Assembly: GCA_001310375.1 (NCBI GenBank)
Contig: BAXC01000004.1
Location: 1 to 64,000, forward strand
DNA from: Bacillus sp. JCM 19041
Lineage (GTDB): Bacteria > Bacillota > Bacilli > Bacillales > Bacillaceae_D
Reading direction: 5' to 3'
Length of the DNA stretch: 64,000 bases
Shown here: positions 1 to 10,097 of the stretch, piece after piece
How positions within the stretch are numbered: position 1 is the first letter of the stretch
Layout: each line of letters begins with the position of its first letter
Made by a program: the position numbers and the translations under genes
Notes under the pieces: generated by a model
What the model was told of the DNA's origin: nothing
Database searches by the model: none
What the model saw: the letters and a program-made list of their open reading frames with translations, nothing else

Positions 1-52
1 CACAAATAAAAATAGGCGCCGTATCCTTAAGAGTGGAACAGGAGGTACGGAT

Positions 53-1060
53 ATGCAGGGAAACACCAAGACATTAAACAGATCTTTTTTTATCGGTTTG
101 CTTCTGGCATTTGCCATTGCCGTAGCAGCTGCCCTGCTTGCAAATTTACCATTTCTTGAAGTTGTCGGCCCACTTGTGCTGGCCATTTTAATAGGGATGG
201 TTATCAACCATTTTGTTAATGTAAAGAAAGAATACCGAAGTGGACTTGAGTTTTCGAGCAAAAAATTATTAAGAGCTGGCATTATATTATTAGGGTTACG
301 TCTACATTTAGGAGACTTATACGGAGCAGGTGTAGGTGCTTTTTTGTATGCGGGAATCTTGCTTGTAGCTGCCATGGGCCTTGTGTATGGCTTAGCGCGT
401 TTGTTAAAAGTAGATCGGACGGTTAGTTTACTTGCTGCGTGCGGGACAGCGATTTGCGGAGCTGCGGCGATTGTTGCGCTTGCGCCGCTGATGAAAGCGA
501 AGGGAAATCAAGTGGCGCTAAGCGTGGCTGTTATTGCTGTAATGGGCACTTTGTTTACAATCGCTTATACGCTCCTGCAGCCTGTCCTACCATTAAGTTC
601 ACAGCAATACGGTTTTTTTACTGGTGGTACGTTGCACGAAATTGCACATGCCGTCGCTGCGTCGCAGGCCGGAGGGAAAGAGGCAGAGGATATGGCGATC
701 ATTGTTAAGTTAACACGGGTTGCGTTGCTTGTTCCTGTGGCGGTTTTAATTGGCTTATACGCAGCGAGACAGGAGTCAACAGGATTGTCGTTAGAACGGT
801 TGCCAATCCCTTGGTTTATTTTTGGCTTTTTGGCAATGGGTTTTGTTAATACGGCATCACTCTTACCGGATGCAATTGTTGATCTCTTATTGTCTCTCTC
901 CTACCTTCTGCTCGGCATGGCAATGGCCGGACTCGGATTAAATGCCACACTCTCGATCTTTAAAAAATCGGGGAAAAGCCTTTTTTATGCAGTCTTCCTT
1001 GGATCATTGCTATTAGCATTGCTTGGTTATGGTTTAATTTTTGTATTAGGACTTGGATAA
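53..1060 (+). CDS. YeiH/UPF0324 family putative sulfate exporter
   Basis: A 335-residue polytopic membrane protein, hydrophobic along almost its whole length with about ten membrane segments. It carries features typical of the YeiH (UPF0324, Cons_hypoth698) family: the glycine-rich stretch GIILLGLRL near residue 76, the CGTAICGAAAIVA block near 129-141, and GTLHEIAHAVAA near 192-203. The length is normal for the family. The ATG follows AGGAGGT at 40-46, a near-perfect ribosome binding site. Family members are annotated as sulfate or anion exporters mainly by association, so the substrate is uncertain. It appears monocistronic, with a hairpin terminator immediately downstream. Confidence 0.9.
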   Translation: MQGNTKTLNRSFFIGLLLAFAIAVAAALLANLPFLEVVGPLVLAILIGMVINHFVNVKKEYRSGLEFSSKKLLRAGIILLGLRLHLGDLYGAGVGAFLYAGILLVAAMGLVYGLARLLKVDRTVSLLAACGTAICGAAAIVALAPLMKAKGNQVALSVAVIAVMGTLFTIAYTLLQPVLPLSSQQYGFFTGGTLHEIAHAVAASQAGGKEAEDMAIIVKLTRVALLVPVAVLIGLYAARQESTGLSLERLPIPWFIFGFLAMGFVNTASLLPDAIVDLLLSLSYLLLGMAMAGLGLNATLSIFKKSGKSLFYAVFLGSLLLALLGYGLIFVLGLG

Positions 1061-1077
1061 AGTTTGCAACACATGAG

Positions 1078-1102
1078 GCTTTCGCATATGCGGAAGCTTT
1101 TT
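1078..1102 (+). terminator. Rho-independent terminator after the YeiH gene
   Basis: GCTTTCGCA pairs with TGCGGAAGC (one G-T wobble) and is followed by a T-rich tail, 18 bases after the YeiH stop codon. Confidence 0.75.
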
Positions 1103-1254
1103 AAATTGGAAGAAGATGGTCGTAATACGTTTGGTTTGATATGCTAGAAAGGAGCTACAATACCGCAGAAAATCATTATCGGCATAACCCTAGAGAAACG
1201 AATCTATTTTAACTATCAACGAACATATTTATTAGAAAGCAAGGAGAAGATAGA

Positions 1255-1511
1255 ATGGCTATTGTCATACTGACAGCTATGGGGGTTGTGGCATAATCGC
1301 TTTTTTTGCAGCTATTCGTTTTAAGCATAACATTAAATCAAATGTCATTGCAGCTGGTTTTTGTTTGCTAGGAGGGTGTACCGTCTACTTCTATTTTTGG
1401 GGTGATCCAGCTGTAAAAGGATATGTATTTGCTATCCAATTCTTAACCGCTTTATTTGCGGGGGTTTTTGCGATTAAAGGGGACAGTAAAAGAAGCGAAG
1501 TTAAAGATTAA
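1255..1511 (+). CDS. small membrane protein (one inferred frameshift)
   Basis: An ATG preceded by AAGGAGAAG opens a short hydrophobic protein that stops after 13 codons. If one base is restored near 1290 the reading continues to the stop at 1509-1511, giving 85 residues with about three hydrophobic helices and a charged C-terminus (KGDSKRSEVKD). The good ribosome binding site and hydrophobic pattern across the break argue for a real gene damaged by a missing base. I do not recognise the family. It lies 20 bases upstream of the next gene and may be co-transcribed with it. Confidence 0.55.
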
Positions 1512-1530
1512 AAAAGGAGAGTGGGACCAG

Positions 1531-2064
1531 ATGAACCATGTTCTTGTATTTGGTGGGACGGGCATGCTTGCTGAAGCGGTGTCTTGGTTGGGGGGACAGT
1601 CTGAAAACCTCGTTGTTTATGCGCGTAACGAAAAGAAAGCGGAATCAATTCGCCAACCGTTTACGTTTTATGAGCTTGATTATACAAATACCGAAAATGT
1701 AAGAACAGCTATAAAGAAGGCGCTAGCTGAAAACGGCAAAGTTGATCTTGTGTTGGCATGGATTCATGGAACAGCACCTAATGCGGTGCAAACAATTATG
1801 GATGAAGTGAATCAGTTTCAAGCAAAAAAGTGGCGCTTGGTGCATGTAAAAGGAAGCAGCAGTAGCAAAGAAGCAATTGAGAAAAAGGCAAAGGTAGATG
1901 GTTCGTGTGTGTATCAGGAAGTATTCCTTGGTTTTGTGGTTGAAGAATCACGGTCAAGATGGTTAACCAATGAGGAGATTTCGAGAGGAACAATTGAAGC
2001 AATTACAAGAAATACATCCCGTTATCTAATTGGAACGTTAACACCGTGGGATGCGCGACCATGA
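1531..2064 (+). CDS. short Rossmann-fold (SDR-like) NAD(P)-binding protein
   Basis: A 177-residue protein that begins MNHVLVFGGTGML, the GGTGxL dinucleotide-binding loop of extended or atypical short-chain dehydrogenases. The start at 1531 is chosen over upstream in-frame codons because AAGGAGAG lies about 10 bases before it and the nucleotide-binding strand normally sits at the extreme N-terminus. No clear YxxxK catalytic pair is seen and the protein is shorter than classical SDR enzymes (about 250), so it may bind a nucleotide without a normal dehydrogenase reaction. Substrate unknown. Confidence 0.75.
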   Translation: MNHVLVFGGTGMLAEAVSWLGGQSENLVVYARNEKKAESIRQPFTFYELDYTNTENVRTAIKKALAENGKVDLVLAWIHGTAPNAVQTIMDEVNQFQAKKWRLVHVKGSSSSKEAIEKKAKVDGSCVYQEVFLGFVVEESRSRWLTNEEISRGTIEAITRNTSRYLIGTLTPWDARP

Positions 2065-2173
2065 AGAAGCTTAAAGCAGATTCAAGTATTGCTCTGGATA
2101 GAAAACGAAAGATTCCGAAACCTCCCTCTTTTTTATTCGTAGGAAAAGGATAAGAAAGAAGGGGGTCTTTTTT

Positions 2174-3506
2174 GTGAAATTAAAAGAGGTAGCAATGGGT
2201 GTCAGTTTAGGTGGGCTCGTATTGCTTGGGGCATGTGTGGGAAATGGTGAGGACACTAATGAACCAGATGAGCAAAGTGGGCAAGAAAAAACTGAAATGG
2301 AACGCTTGTTGGGGAATTGGGAAGGTGATATTGATCTTCAAGGGACAAAGTTGCCGATTGAGATGATTTTTAATGAAGATGAAGGTCATTTAAACATTCC
2401 GATGCAGAACCTTTACGACCATCCCTTAGATGTCGTTGAAGAAGATGAGGATGACATCTACATAGAAATGCAAATCAACGGACAAACATCAACCTTTGAG
2501 GGGGGTTCAACGATTCGGATGACATCACTGGTACGTATACAGAATCAAATCAACCGTTTGATTTCTCCTTGAAGAGAGGAAGAGGCGCAGGTGATGAGAA
2601 AAATGCCACCGAAGATGTAGAGACAGCTACGATTGATGTCGCCGGAGGGACAATGAAAGGCATCATAGAAAGGCCAGAAAGTGAAGGTCCTTATCCAGTT
2701 GCGCTCATTCACGCAGGTTCTGGACCAACGGATAAAGACGGAAATTCGATGACGTTTGCTGGCAAGAATAATAGTTTGAAATTGCTAGCGGAAGAGTTGG
2801 CAGAGAACGGAATTGCGAGCATTCGCTATGATAAACGTATTCTCGGGGATAATCAGGCTCTCACCCCAGAACCCAATGATGTTGTTATAGAAGACTTTGT
2901 TGGAGATGCTGCCACATGGTTAGCATACGCACAAGAGCATAACGATTTTAAAGAAGTAGTAATGATTGGCCATAGTGAAGGAGCCTTAATTGGGACCATT
3001 GCCGGTACACAACAACAAGTTAATGCGATGGTTTTAATTGCTGGACCTGGCAGACCGCTAGATGAAATCTTGCTTGAACAATATGGTGCGGATCCTCAAG
3101 TTTCAGACGATCTTCTTCAAGAAATAGAAATGATGTTGGAAGAAATAAAAAAGGGTGAAGTTGTTGAAGAGATGAGTGACGAACTTGTAAGTACGTTCCA
3201 TCCATCCGTTCAACCGTATTTAACGTCATTGCTTGCGTATGACCCAAGTGAGGAACTTGCCAAAGTAGAGGTGCCGATTCTTGTTATGAATGGCACAACA
3301 GATTTACAAGTAAAAGAGGAAGACGCAGATCGATTAACCGAAGCAAATTCTCTGGCAGAGCTTCAGTTAATTGAAGGCATGAACCACGTGCTAAAAGAGG
3401 CGCCAGAGGATCGAGAGGAAAATTTTGAAACGTATGGAAACCAGATTTGCCATTAGCAGACGAGTTAGTGGAATCAATTGTTCGTTTTATGAATGAAATA
3501 GAATGA
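2174..3506 (+). CDS. lipoprotein alpha/beta hydrolase (two inferred frameshifts)
   Basis: A GTG start after AAGAAGGGGG opens a lipoprotein signal peptide with the lipobox LLGAC (Cys about 21), followed by an acidic linker. A base missing from the G run at 2500-2505 breaks the frame; the continuation encodes an alpha/beta hydrolase with the nucleophile elbow GHSEG (VVMIGHSEGALIG), an upstream LIHAGSG oxyanion-type strand, and a late GMNH histidine. A second missing base near 3441 hides the last 21 residues (ending MNEIE). Restored length is about 444. Predicted to be a membrane-anchored extracytoplasmic esterase or peptidase of the serine aminopeptidase type; the substrate is unknown. Confidence 0.8.
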
Positions 3507-3536
3507 TTGATCGAAAAGTGGAGAAGTCAGGCGGAG

Positions 3537-3604
3537 TACTCATTAATGAAGAAGCTCGTTAATGAGTATTTTGTTGTGAAAAAAAGAGAATCCGTTCTGA
3601 TGAA
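3537..3604 (+). repeat. leader duplication, copy A (orphan copy of the mod leader)
   Basis: This ~68-base segment is nearly the same as 4693-4762, the leader of the mod gene. Shared parts include the inverted repeat TACTCATTAA/TTAATGAGTA, the block TTAATGAGTATTTTGTTG, and TTCTGATGAA, which in copy B contains the mod start codon. In copy A the equivalent ATG opens only a 15-codon frame. The two copies bracket the minus-strand methyltransferase gene. Confidence 0.75.
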
Positions 3605-3622
3605 ATGTATAGGCAGGTTGAT

Positions 3623-4456
3623 TCACATTCGATCAGCCTTTAATGCATAAACGTTTAAGGGCGCAATTGGTCTTGTTTCTGCTGCATTTGCCAAAAGATT
3701 AAGTTGTGATTTTAGCAGGGGGTTAGAGTTGTCTTCTTGCATGACAATGGTGTTGTCTAGCACGTAGTTCACTTCCCACTCGCCATCTTGTAGAGATGGT
3801 GAGGAAAGGATGGTATCGCTAGAAATTGCCCATCCGCTTTTTGGCAATAGAGCCTTTAGATCAGCTGGCGTGATAAGCGTATGTATATTGGCTAGTGTGT
3901 TCATATGTTTCTCCTCTGCTTGAGCTTGAATAAGGGCGGCAAGAAAATGGGCATGTTGATCGAGAGAGGTGATGCGTAGATCCCACTCGGCAAAACAGAG
4001 ACTGGTGGCGTATTGCCTTGAAGTTTGTAGCAACTGCGCACATGTAGTTAGAGAATCCATATACCATGAACTATGAGCAAAGATGACATAGTCAAACGCA
4101 CTCTCTTCTAAGGGGAGCGTACAGTTCTTTGTCAGATCGATTTCAAAATCAAAGCGAACTCGATTGCCAACTTCAGAGCAAAGGATATGCGCCGTCGCTT
4201 CCTGAAGAGTAAGAGGTGAACCATAGTCAGGTGAGGCGACATCGATTGCATGTACAAATCCGTTCTTCCCAACGATATCTGCTAACACGGCTGTCATGTC
4301 GCCCTGGCCACAGCCAATTTCTAGCACTCGGCTTCCTTCTTCTATTCCCCAATAAGCAGCAAGTTTTAGTCGGTGTTCCGTTTGGATACGCTGAATGTCC
4401 ATTTCTGTACCTGGTTTTGCCCCAGTATAAGAAAGAATGCGGTCGAGCTGTTCCAT
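3623..4456 (-). CDS. class I SAM-dependent methyltransferase
   Basis: A 277-residue soluble protein with motif I VLEIGCGQGDM near residues 44-54, an acidic residue at the end of strand 2 (HAIDVASPD), and the motif IV-like FDYVIFAHSSWYM near 127. These place it with small-molecule class I methyltransferases. The start follows an AGGAGG-type site. It is transcribed against its neighbours and sits exactly between two copies of the mod leader, which suggests a later insertion there. Substrate unknown; nothing links it functionally to the restriction system. Confidence 0.82.
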   Translation of the reverse strand: MEQLDRILSYTGAKPGTEMDIQRIQTEHRLKLAAYWGIEEGSRVLEIGCGQGDMTAVLADIVGKNGFVHAIDVASPDYGSPLTLQEATAHILCSEVGNRVRFDFEIDLTKNCTLPLEESAFDYVIFAHSSWYMDSLTTCAQLLQTSRQYATSLCFAEWDLRITSLDQHAHFLAALIQAQAEEKHMNTLANIHTLITPADLKALLPKSGWAISSDTILSSPSLQDGEWEVNYVLDNTIVMQEDNSNPLLKSQLNLLANAAETRPIAPLNVYALKADRM

Positions 4457-4692
4457 GCGTTAACCTCCTGTTCAGTGATTGGTGTAATGCATTCATTATA
4501 TCTTATTTGTGGCGCATGAGATTCTAATAGATTTACTTTAGATGTTGCTTTCTTTTTGTGGTTTGTAGGCGCGATAAAGGTAGATTTCTAATATAAGTTG
4601 GATGTCCCTGCAAATGCAGAGAGCAGTATAGTGGCTAGCACCCAACAATACAAGTTTTGCCCGCTTTCGCATCTCGTATAAGTAAGGTAGTA

Positions 4693-4762
4693 TACTCATT
4701 AATGAAGAAGTTTTGTTAATGAGTATTTTGTTGCGAATGAAAATAGAGGGTGTTCTGATGAA
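4693..4762 (+). repeat. leader duplication, copy B (mod leader with inverted repeat)
   Basis: Second copy of the segment at 3537-3604, directly upstream of and including the mod start codon. The perfect 10-base inverted repeat TACTCATTAA/TTAATGAGTA (4693-4716) lies about 40 bases before the start and could be an operator or an RNA hairpin controlling mod; its role is inference. Confidence 0.7.
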
Positions 4763-6304
4763 TCGTTTAGAATTGACATGGTATGGAAAAGCAAAGAAGC
4801 AAAGGTTGGAACCAAGGTTGCTGCTTAAGCAAGAGGAAATGTCGTATCGCCAAAATAGCGATGGCGGTGGTGTGTTCGACAATCAACTCATTTATGGAGA
4901 CAATTTGCTCGCGTTAAAAGCGCTTGAACAAGATTATCGCAATCAAGTGAAATGTGTTGTCATTGACCCCCCTTACAATACAGGTAATGCATTTACTCAT
5001 TATGATGATGGGTTAGAACATTCAATCTGGCTATCCCTTATGAAACAGCGCTTGGAATTAATTAAGAAGTTAATGGCTGAAGATGGATCTTTATGGATAT
5101 CGATCGACGATGATGAAGTGCATTACTTAAAAGTGCTTTGTGATGAGATTTTTGGACGTCATAACTTTATCGCCAATGTTGTTTGGGAAAAGAAATATAC
5201 ATTAGCGAACGATGCAAAATGGTTTTCTGACAATCACGATCATCTTTTGGTATATGCGAAAAACAAAGAGATGTGGTTTCCGAACAAACTTCCAAGAACA
5301 GACGACATGAATAAAGCTTATAAAAACCCTGATGGGCATCATAAAGGACTTTGGAAAGCAACACCGCTCCACGCAAAAAGCGGACGAGTTATTGAAGGAG
5401 GGTTCCAATACACATTCAAAAATGGAGTTGTTTGGTCACCACCAGCAGGGACATTCCCGCGCTTTTCACCCGATACATTAAAACGGCTTGATGAGCAGAA
5501 TGAGATTTGGTTTGGAAAAGACGGTCAGTCGATTCCTTCGCGAAAAACGTTTCTAAGTGAATTAAAACAGCAAGGCATCCCGTCTAAAACGGTTTGGCGT
5601 TTTGATGAAGTTGGTCACAATCATGAAGCAAAAGAAGAAGCGAAGCGCTTTAATCCTGAAGACGTTTTCTCGACGCCAAAACCAGAGCGACTCATTCATA
5701 AGATACTGTCGCTTGCAACAAATGAAGGGGATGTGGTGCTTGATTCATTTGCCGGTTCTGGGACTACGGGAGCAGTTGCCCATAAAATGAAACGGAAATG
5801 GATTATGGTCGAAATGGGAGAGCAATGCACAACCCATATTGTCCCGCGCATGAAAAAAGTGATTGATGGTGAGGACCGTATGGTGTGACCAATCAAACCG
5901 ACTGGAAGTATGGTGGTGGATTTGGTTTTTACAAACTGGCACCAAGTTTACTCGAAAAAGACGAATATGGATTCTTGCGTTTTAATCCGTCGTATACCGA
6001 TGAAATGATCGCCCAAGCCGTATGCAAATTAAAGGGATATGATTGGAATAATGATTCCCAACCATTCTGGAAAACAGGTCAATCAACGGAACGGGATTAC
6101 ATATTTGTTTATCCGTCCCTTTTTAATGACCAGATTGCCGATCTCATAAAAAGAGAGTTAGGAGAGGACGAATCGTTGTTAGTTTGTTGTAAAGCATATT
6201 CCCTTTCAAGTCCGCTAGGCGATCAAATGACGATTGAGAAGATTCCTAATTCGTTATTTGACCTGTATGAGTTTAACAATGAGTGCGGGGAGAGTAAAAA
6301 TTGA
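4758..6304 (+). CDS. mod: type III restriction-modification system, Mod (adenine methyltransferase) subunit (one inferred frameshift)
   Basis: The protein carries the beta-class amino-methyltransferase order: catalytic motif IV VIDPPYNTGN near residue 75 first, then the SAM-binding motif FAGSGTTGAV near 340. The downstream continuation KYGGGFGFYKLAPSLL is typical of the Mod C-terminus. A missing base in the GG at 5882-5883 separates the last 139 codons; restored length is about 515, normal for type III Mod. The start at 4758 is chosen because GAGGGTG lies just upstream and MNRLELTWYGK is the usual N-terminus. Mod confers DNA specificity and modification, and with Res forms the nuclease. Res follows 20 bases later. 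Confidence 0.93.
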
Positions 6305-6324
6305 GCGGAGAAGGAGGTGTACAG

Positions 6325-8906
6325 ATGGATCGAGTGAAACAATTAGCTGCAAGAATGAGCTTGCGAAAACCACAAGTGGAATCACTAAACTGCTTAGATA
6401 AAGTGGCGAAACTCGTAGAATGGGAGAAAAAAGACGAACAAGCGGTGATGGAAGACTTGCGCAAAGTGCAAGCGCAGTTCCCTTCTGTTGAAGCGTTTGA
6501 ACGGGACTTCTTATCCCTTTGTTTTGCTTTGGCAACAGGTGTCGGCAAAACGAGGCTAATGGGCGCTTTTATCGCTTATTTGTACACTGAAGGGAAAAGC
6601 CGCAATTTCTTTGTATTAGCTCCAAACTTGACGATTTATCGTAAATTAATTGCTGATTTTACGCCAGGGACAAAGAAGTACGTCTTTAAAGGCATTCCCG
6701 AACTCGAGAGCAATCAACCTCGGGTCATTACTGGCGAAAATTATGCTGATGGCATTGATGTTTTAAACAACAATCTGTTTGATAATGAACTCCATATAAA
6801 TATTTTTAATGTCTCAAAAATCAATACGGAAGTACGGGGTGGCAAGTCGCCAAAGATCAAACGTTTAAATGAGTGGATTGGTGAGAGTTACTTCGACTAT
6901 CTTGCATCATTAGATGACCTCGTACTCTTGATGGATGAATCTCATCGCTACCGCGCCACAGCCGGTGTGAGAGTGTTAAACGAGTTAAAGCCCCTTATTG
7001 GTTTAGAGTTTACGGCAACACCACAGACAGAATCAAACGGAAAAGCAGTGCCATTTCAAAACATCATTTATCAATATTCATTACATGAAGCGTTGCGTGA
7101 TGGTTATGTGAAAGAACCTGTTGTCGCGACGAGAGAGAACTTCGAGAGTGAGTTGTACGCTGAAGCTGAATTGGAAAAAGTGAAAATAGAAGATGGCTTG
7201 TTTATCCATGAAAATACGAAGACGGAGCTTGCCGTATACGCGAAACAGGCAGGAGCCAGGTTGTTAAGCCATTTATGCTATTTATCGCTAAAGATCAGCA
7301 ACATGCAGAGTTGCTCAAAACGATGCTTGAGTCGGAAGAAGTGAAAAATGGAGCTTATCAAGGTAAAGTTCTTACGATTCATTCAAGCAAACGAGGGCTT
7401 GAAAAAGATGAAGTCATTGAAAAGCTTGTTCATGTAGAAAGCCCTGATTCCGACGTTGAAATTGTGATTCACGTCAACATGTTAAAAGAAGGTTGGGACG
7501 TCACAAATTTATATACGATTGTCCCGTTGCGTGCCGCAAAATCAAAAACCCTCGTTGAGCAAGCGATTGGTCGAGGGCTAAGGTTGCCATATGGCGAACG
7601 GACAGGCGTAAAAGAGATTGACCGTCTTACAATCGTTGCGCACGACCATTTCCAAGAAATTATTGATGAAGCCAATGCACCTGATTCGTTCATTAAACAT
7701 GGTCTAGTGCTTGGAAGTAGCATAACGAGTGAGACGAAAAAAATGGTTGAAGCACGCCCATTAACAGAAAGCCATATAACAGCACCAGTGGAGTTGCATG
7801 AAGAAGTGATCCAAGCAACGAAACGTGAAGTGCGCAAGCTCGAAGGGGTTCAAACGACAAAAGAGTTATCCAAGTATGCAGAAGAATTGGCACAAAAAGT
7901 AGGGCAGCGGCTCGTTCACCAAGACAAGCAAGTAATCAAACAAACTGTTTCGAACTATGTTTCGGAGCTAAAGAAACAAATGGATATTCCTGATGTTGTC
8001 TTTGCACCTTGTGGGAAAGTAGATTGGGGATTCAAACCACTTAAGCTTCAAGCAAGCACGATTTCTCTTAAACCAGTATCATCAGATTTGTTTGTCCATT
8101 CGTTGTTAACAGATGAACGGCAACGGTTTGAGCATCCTCTTGACGTCAAAGACAGCGATGCAAAGAGAGTTCTTGTTGAGCGCCTTGCTGATTATCCTGA
8201 AGTCTCTTATGAGGAACATGCGCTACTTTTGCATGACCTTGCAAAGCAAATGATGCAATTGGTGGCAGACAAATATCCAGACGAAGCGGCCCCGGCACTG
8301 TTGCTTCATTATAAAGAAAAAGTGAGCCAAATCATTTATGAACAGTTAAAAGATGCGTATTATGAAAACAATCAAGCAGGATCATATCAAGCATCCGTTG
8401 CAAAGGGCTTTCAGTTCCTTGAACCCCTGTATTTTGCGGTCAAACAGTCGAATATTCGCCCTGTCCAGCAACCGCAACATACAGCTAAGATCCGCCAGCT
8501 TTTGTTTGAGGGATTCCATAAATGCTTATATCCCTATCAACGTTTTGATTCAGATCATGAAAGAAGGCTAGCACTAATCCTTGAAGATGATCAAAACGTC
8601 GAAACGTGGTTTAAACCTGCGAAAGAGCAGCTGCATATCCGATACGGTCAGAATCAACGGTACGTGCCAGATTTCATCATTGAGACAACGTCATACAAGC
8701 TTCTTTGCGAAGTGAAACGCAGCGATGAACAGCAAGACGATCTAGTTTTAAAAAAAGCAAAAGCGGCTGTGCAATGGTGCGAAGTGGCAAGTGACTATGA
8801 ACGAGAACACGGGGGGAAAAGTTGGAAGTATCTATTGATCCCTCATGATCAGATTCAAGCGAATCAAACAATCGAAAGCTTGCTTTCACACTATGAATGG
8901 AAATAA
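6325..8906 (+). CDS. res: type III restriction-modification system, Res (helicase/endonuclease) subunit (one inferred frameshift)
   Basis: The ATG at 6325 follows a perfect AAGGAGGTG. The N-terminal half has superfamily 2 helicase motifs: Walker A ATGVGKTR near residue 69, motif II LLMDESHRYRA near 205, and motif VI QAIGRGLRLPYG after the break. The C-terminus has a PD-(D/E)xK-like nuclease core, PDFIIE...CEVK, near 775-795. A single missing G near 7260 (AGG-TTG) splits the gene; the restored protein is about 860 residues, the expected size. It cuts DNA after ATP-driven translocation, in complex with Mod. A terminator follows, closing a two-gene operon. Confidence 0.93.
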
Positions 8907-8918
8907 ATAAGATGGTTT

Positions 8919-8950
8919 CGCTAAGCAGAAAGCTTAGCGAGGCTTCTATT
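8919..8950 (+). terminator. terminator of the mod-res operon
   Basis: CGCTAAGC (8919-8926) pairs perfectly with GCTTAGCG (8932-8939) and is followed by a moderately T-rich tail, 12 bases after the res stop. The remaining bases to 9149 show no convincing gene; a 30-codon ATG frame at 9003 has no ribosome binding site. Confidence 0.75.
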
Positions 8951-9149
8951 TAGGATGGTGCCCTGCTTCTAAACCGTGTTTTTTCTCTATTATCCGACTA
9001 CTATGAACGTTACAAAATTATTAATTGAACAAGTAAACGGAACTGTTGGGCGATTAGTGAGTAGAGCCTACCTCTTATTCATTGCCAACAACGGATGACG
9101 CTAAATTACAGCTCATTCACCATGTACACTAAACGAAAGGACGTTTGTT

Positions 9150-10097
9150 ATGAGACAAAAATGGCTTGTTCTTGTTCTGACCGCCGTTGTATCTATAGGG
9201 TTAGTGACGATACTTGCCTATAAACACGAGTCGATGATGACATTGCCTGAACAATTACCAAGAGAGGCGTTGGCAGAACAAATTCAAGCGTCTAAAGAAG
9301 AACGGCTTCAACAAGAGGGGCAGCACGTAGCAAATGACACGGTTGATTATTCGTTCGCAAACGAGGAAGTCCATATAACATTCAACCACGGAGAGAATTG
9401 GATGGAAGTTCCAGTCTCACAAGAAGCACTCTTATTTGGCGAATTAAGTGAACCTGGGGGAGAACTGGCGAGCGATAGTTATGTTCTTTCAAACGACTAT
9501 TACAGCTTTTTTATATGAAGATCGAGACAGGGAGAGTCAGTCCTATACTCACCCGATTCGAGTCATGTTTACAGAAGATCAAGGAGAGACATGGGAAGAT
9601 GCGATCGTGGCCGACAGTCTTGCAACAGTTCGTTTTCGTAAAATCGATCTAATCGATGATTCGTTTGGATATGTAATCATGACGGCGGACCGGACGATGT
9701 CATCAGAATTAACGCTCGTTTATAAAACTACTGATGGAGGGCGTACATGGACGGAAATGAGTCGACCTGATACAACGCGTCTTGTCCATGACGGAACTTT
9801 CTTGGATCAAGAAAGAGGGTTTCTCTCTTATGGCACGATTAATCCAACGGAACCATCCCTTTACTACACCGAAGATGGCGGCGGGAATTGGACTGAAGCA
9901 GAAGTAGACATTCCAGAAGAGTATGCAGGCATTTTTGTTCAAGCAGACATGCCTTTTATTGATGGTGATCAGTTGCTTATGCATGTCAACCAAGGAACAA
10001 TTGGCGATTATAAAGGCGGATGGTAAACGGGAAATTTATGTCTGAAGACAACGGCGCATCGTGGACATTTGTAGAGGAGGTGGAACCAAATGAATAA
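9150..10097 (+). CDS. exported BNR/sialidase-like repeat protein (two inferred frameshifts)
   Basis: The N-terminus has a short basic region and one hydrophobic helix (WLVLVLTAVVSIGLVTILAY), a signal anchor or signal peptide. The body contains Asp-box-like turns such as SEDNGASW, TEDQGETW, TTDGGRTW and TEDGGGNW, typical of BNR or photosystem-stability-factor-like beta-propellers. An extra T in the run near 9507-9512 and a missing base near 10018 break the frame; the repaired protein is about 315 residues. Its last codons overlap the start of the next membrane-protein gene by 8 bases, so the two are probably translationally coupled. It should act outside the membrane; function unknown. Confidence 0.72.

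Noticed and set aside
4216..4527. 103-codon plus-strand reading frame
   Set aside because: Antisense to the methyltransferase gene, with no family resemblance.
7469..7837. 122-codon minus-strand reading frame
   Set aside because: Antisense to res helicase motifs; composition is that of a shadow frame.
4758..8906. Novel defence system
   Set aside because: Mod and Res carry all standard type III restriction-modification motifs; no extra defence genes flank them except a small-molecule-type methyltransferase.
9003..9095. 30-codon ATG frame between res and the BNR-like gene
   Set aside because: No ribosome binding site and no recognisable signal or motif.
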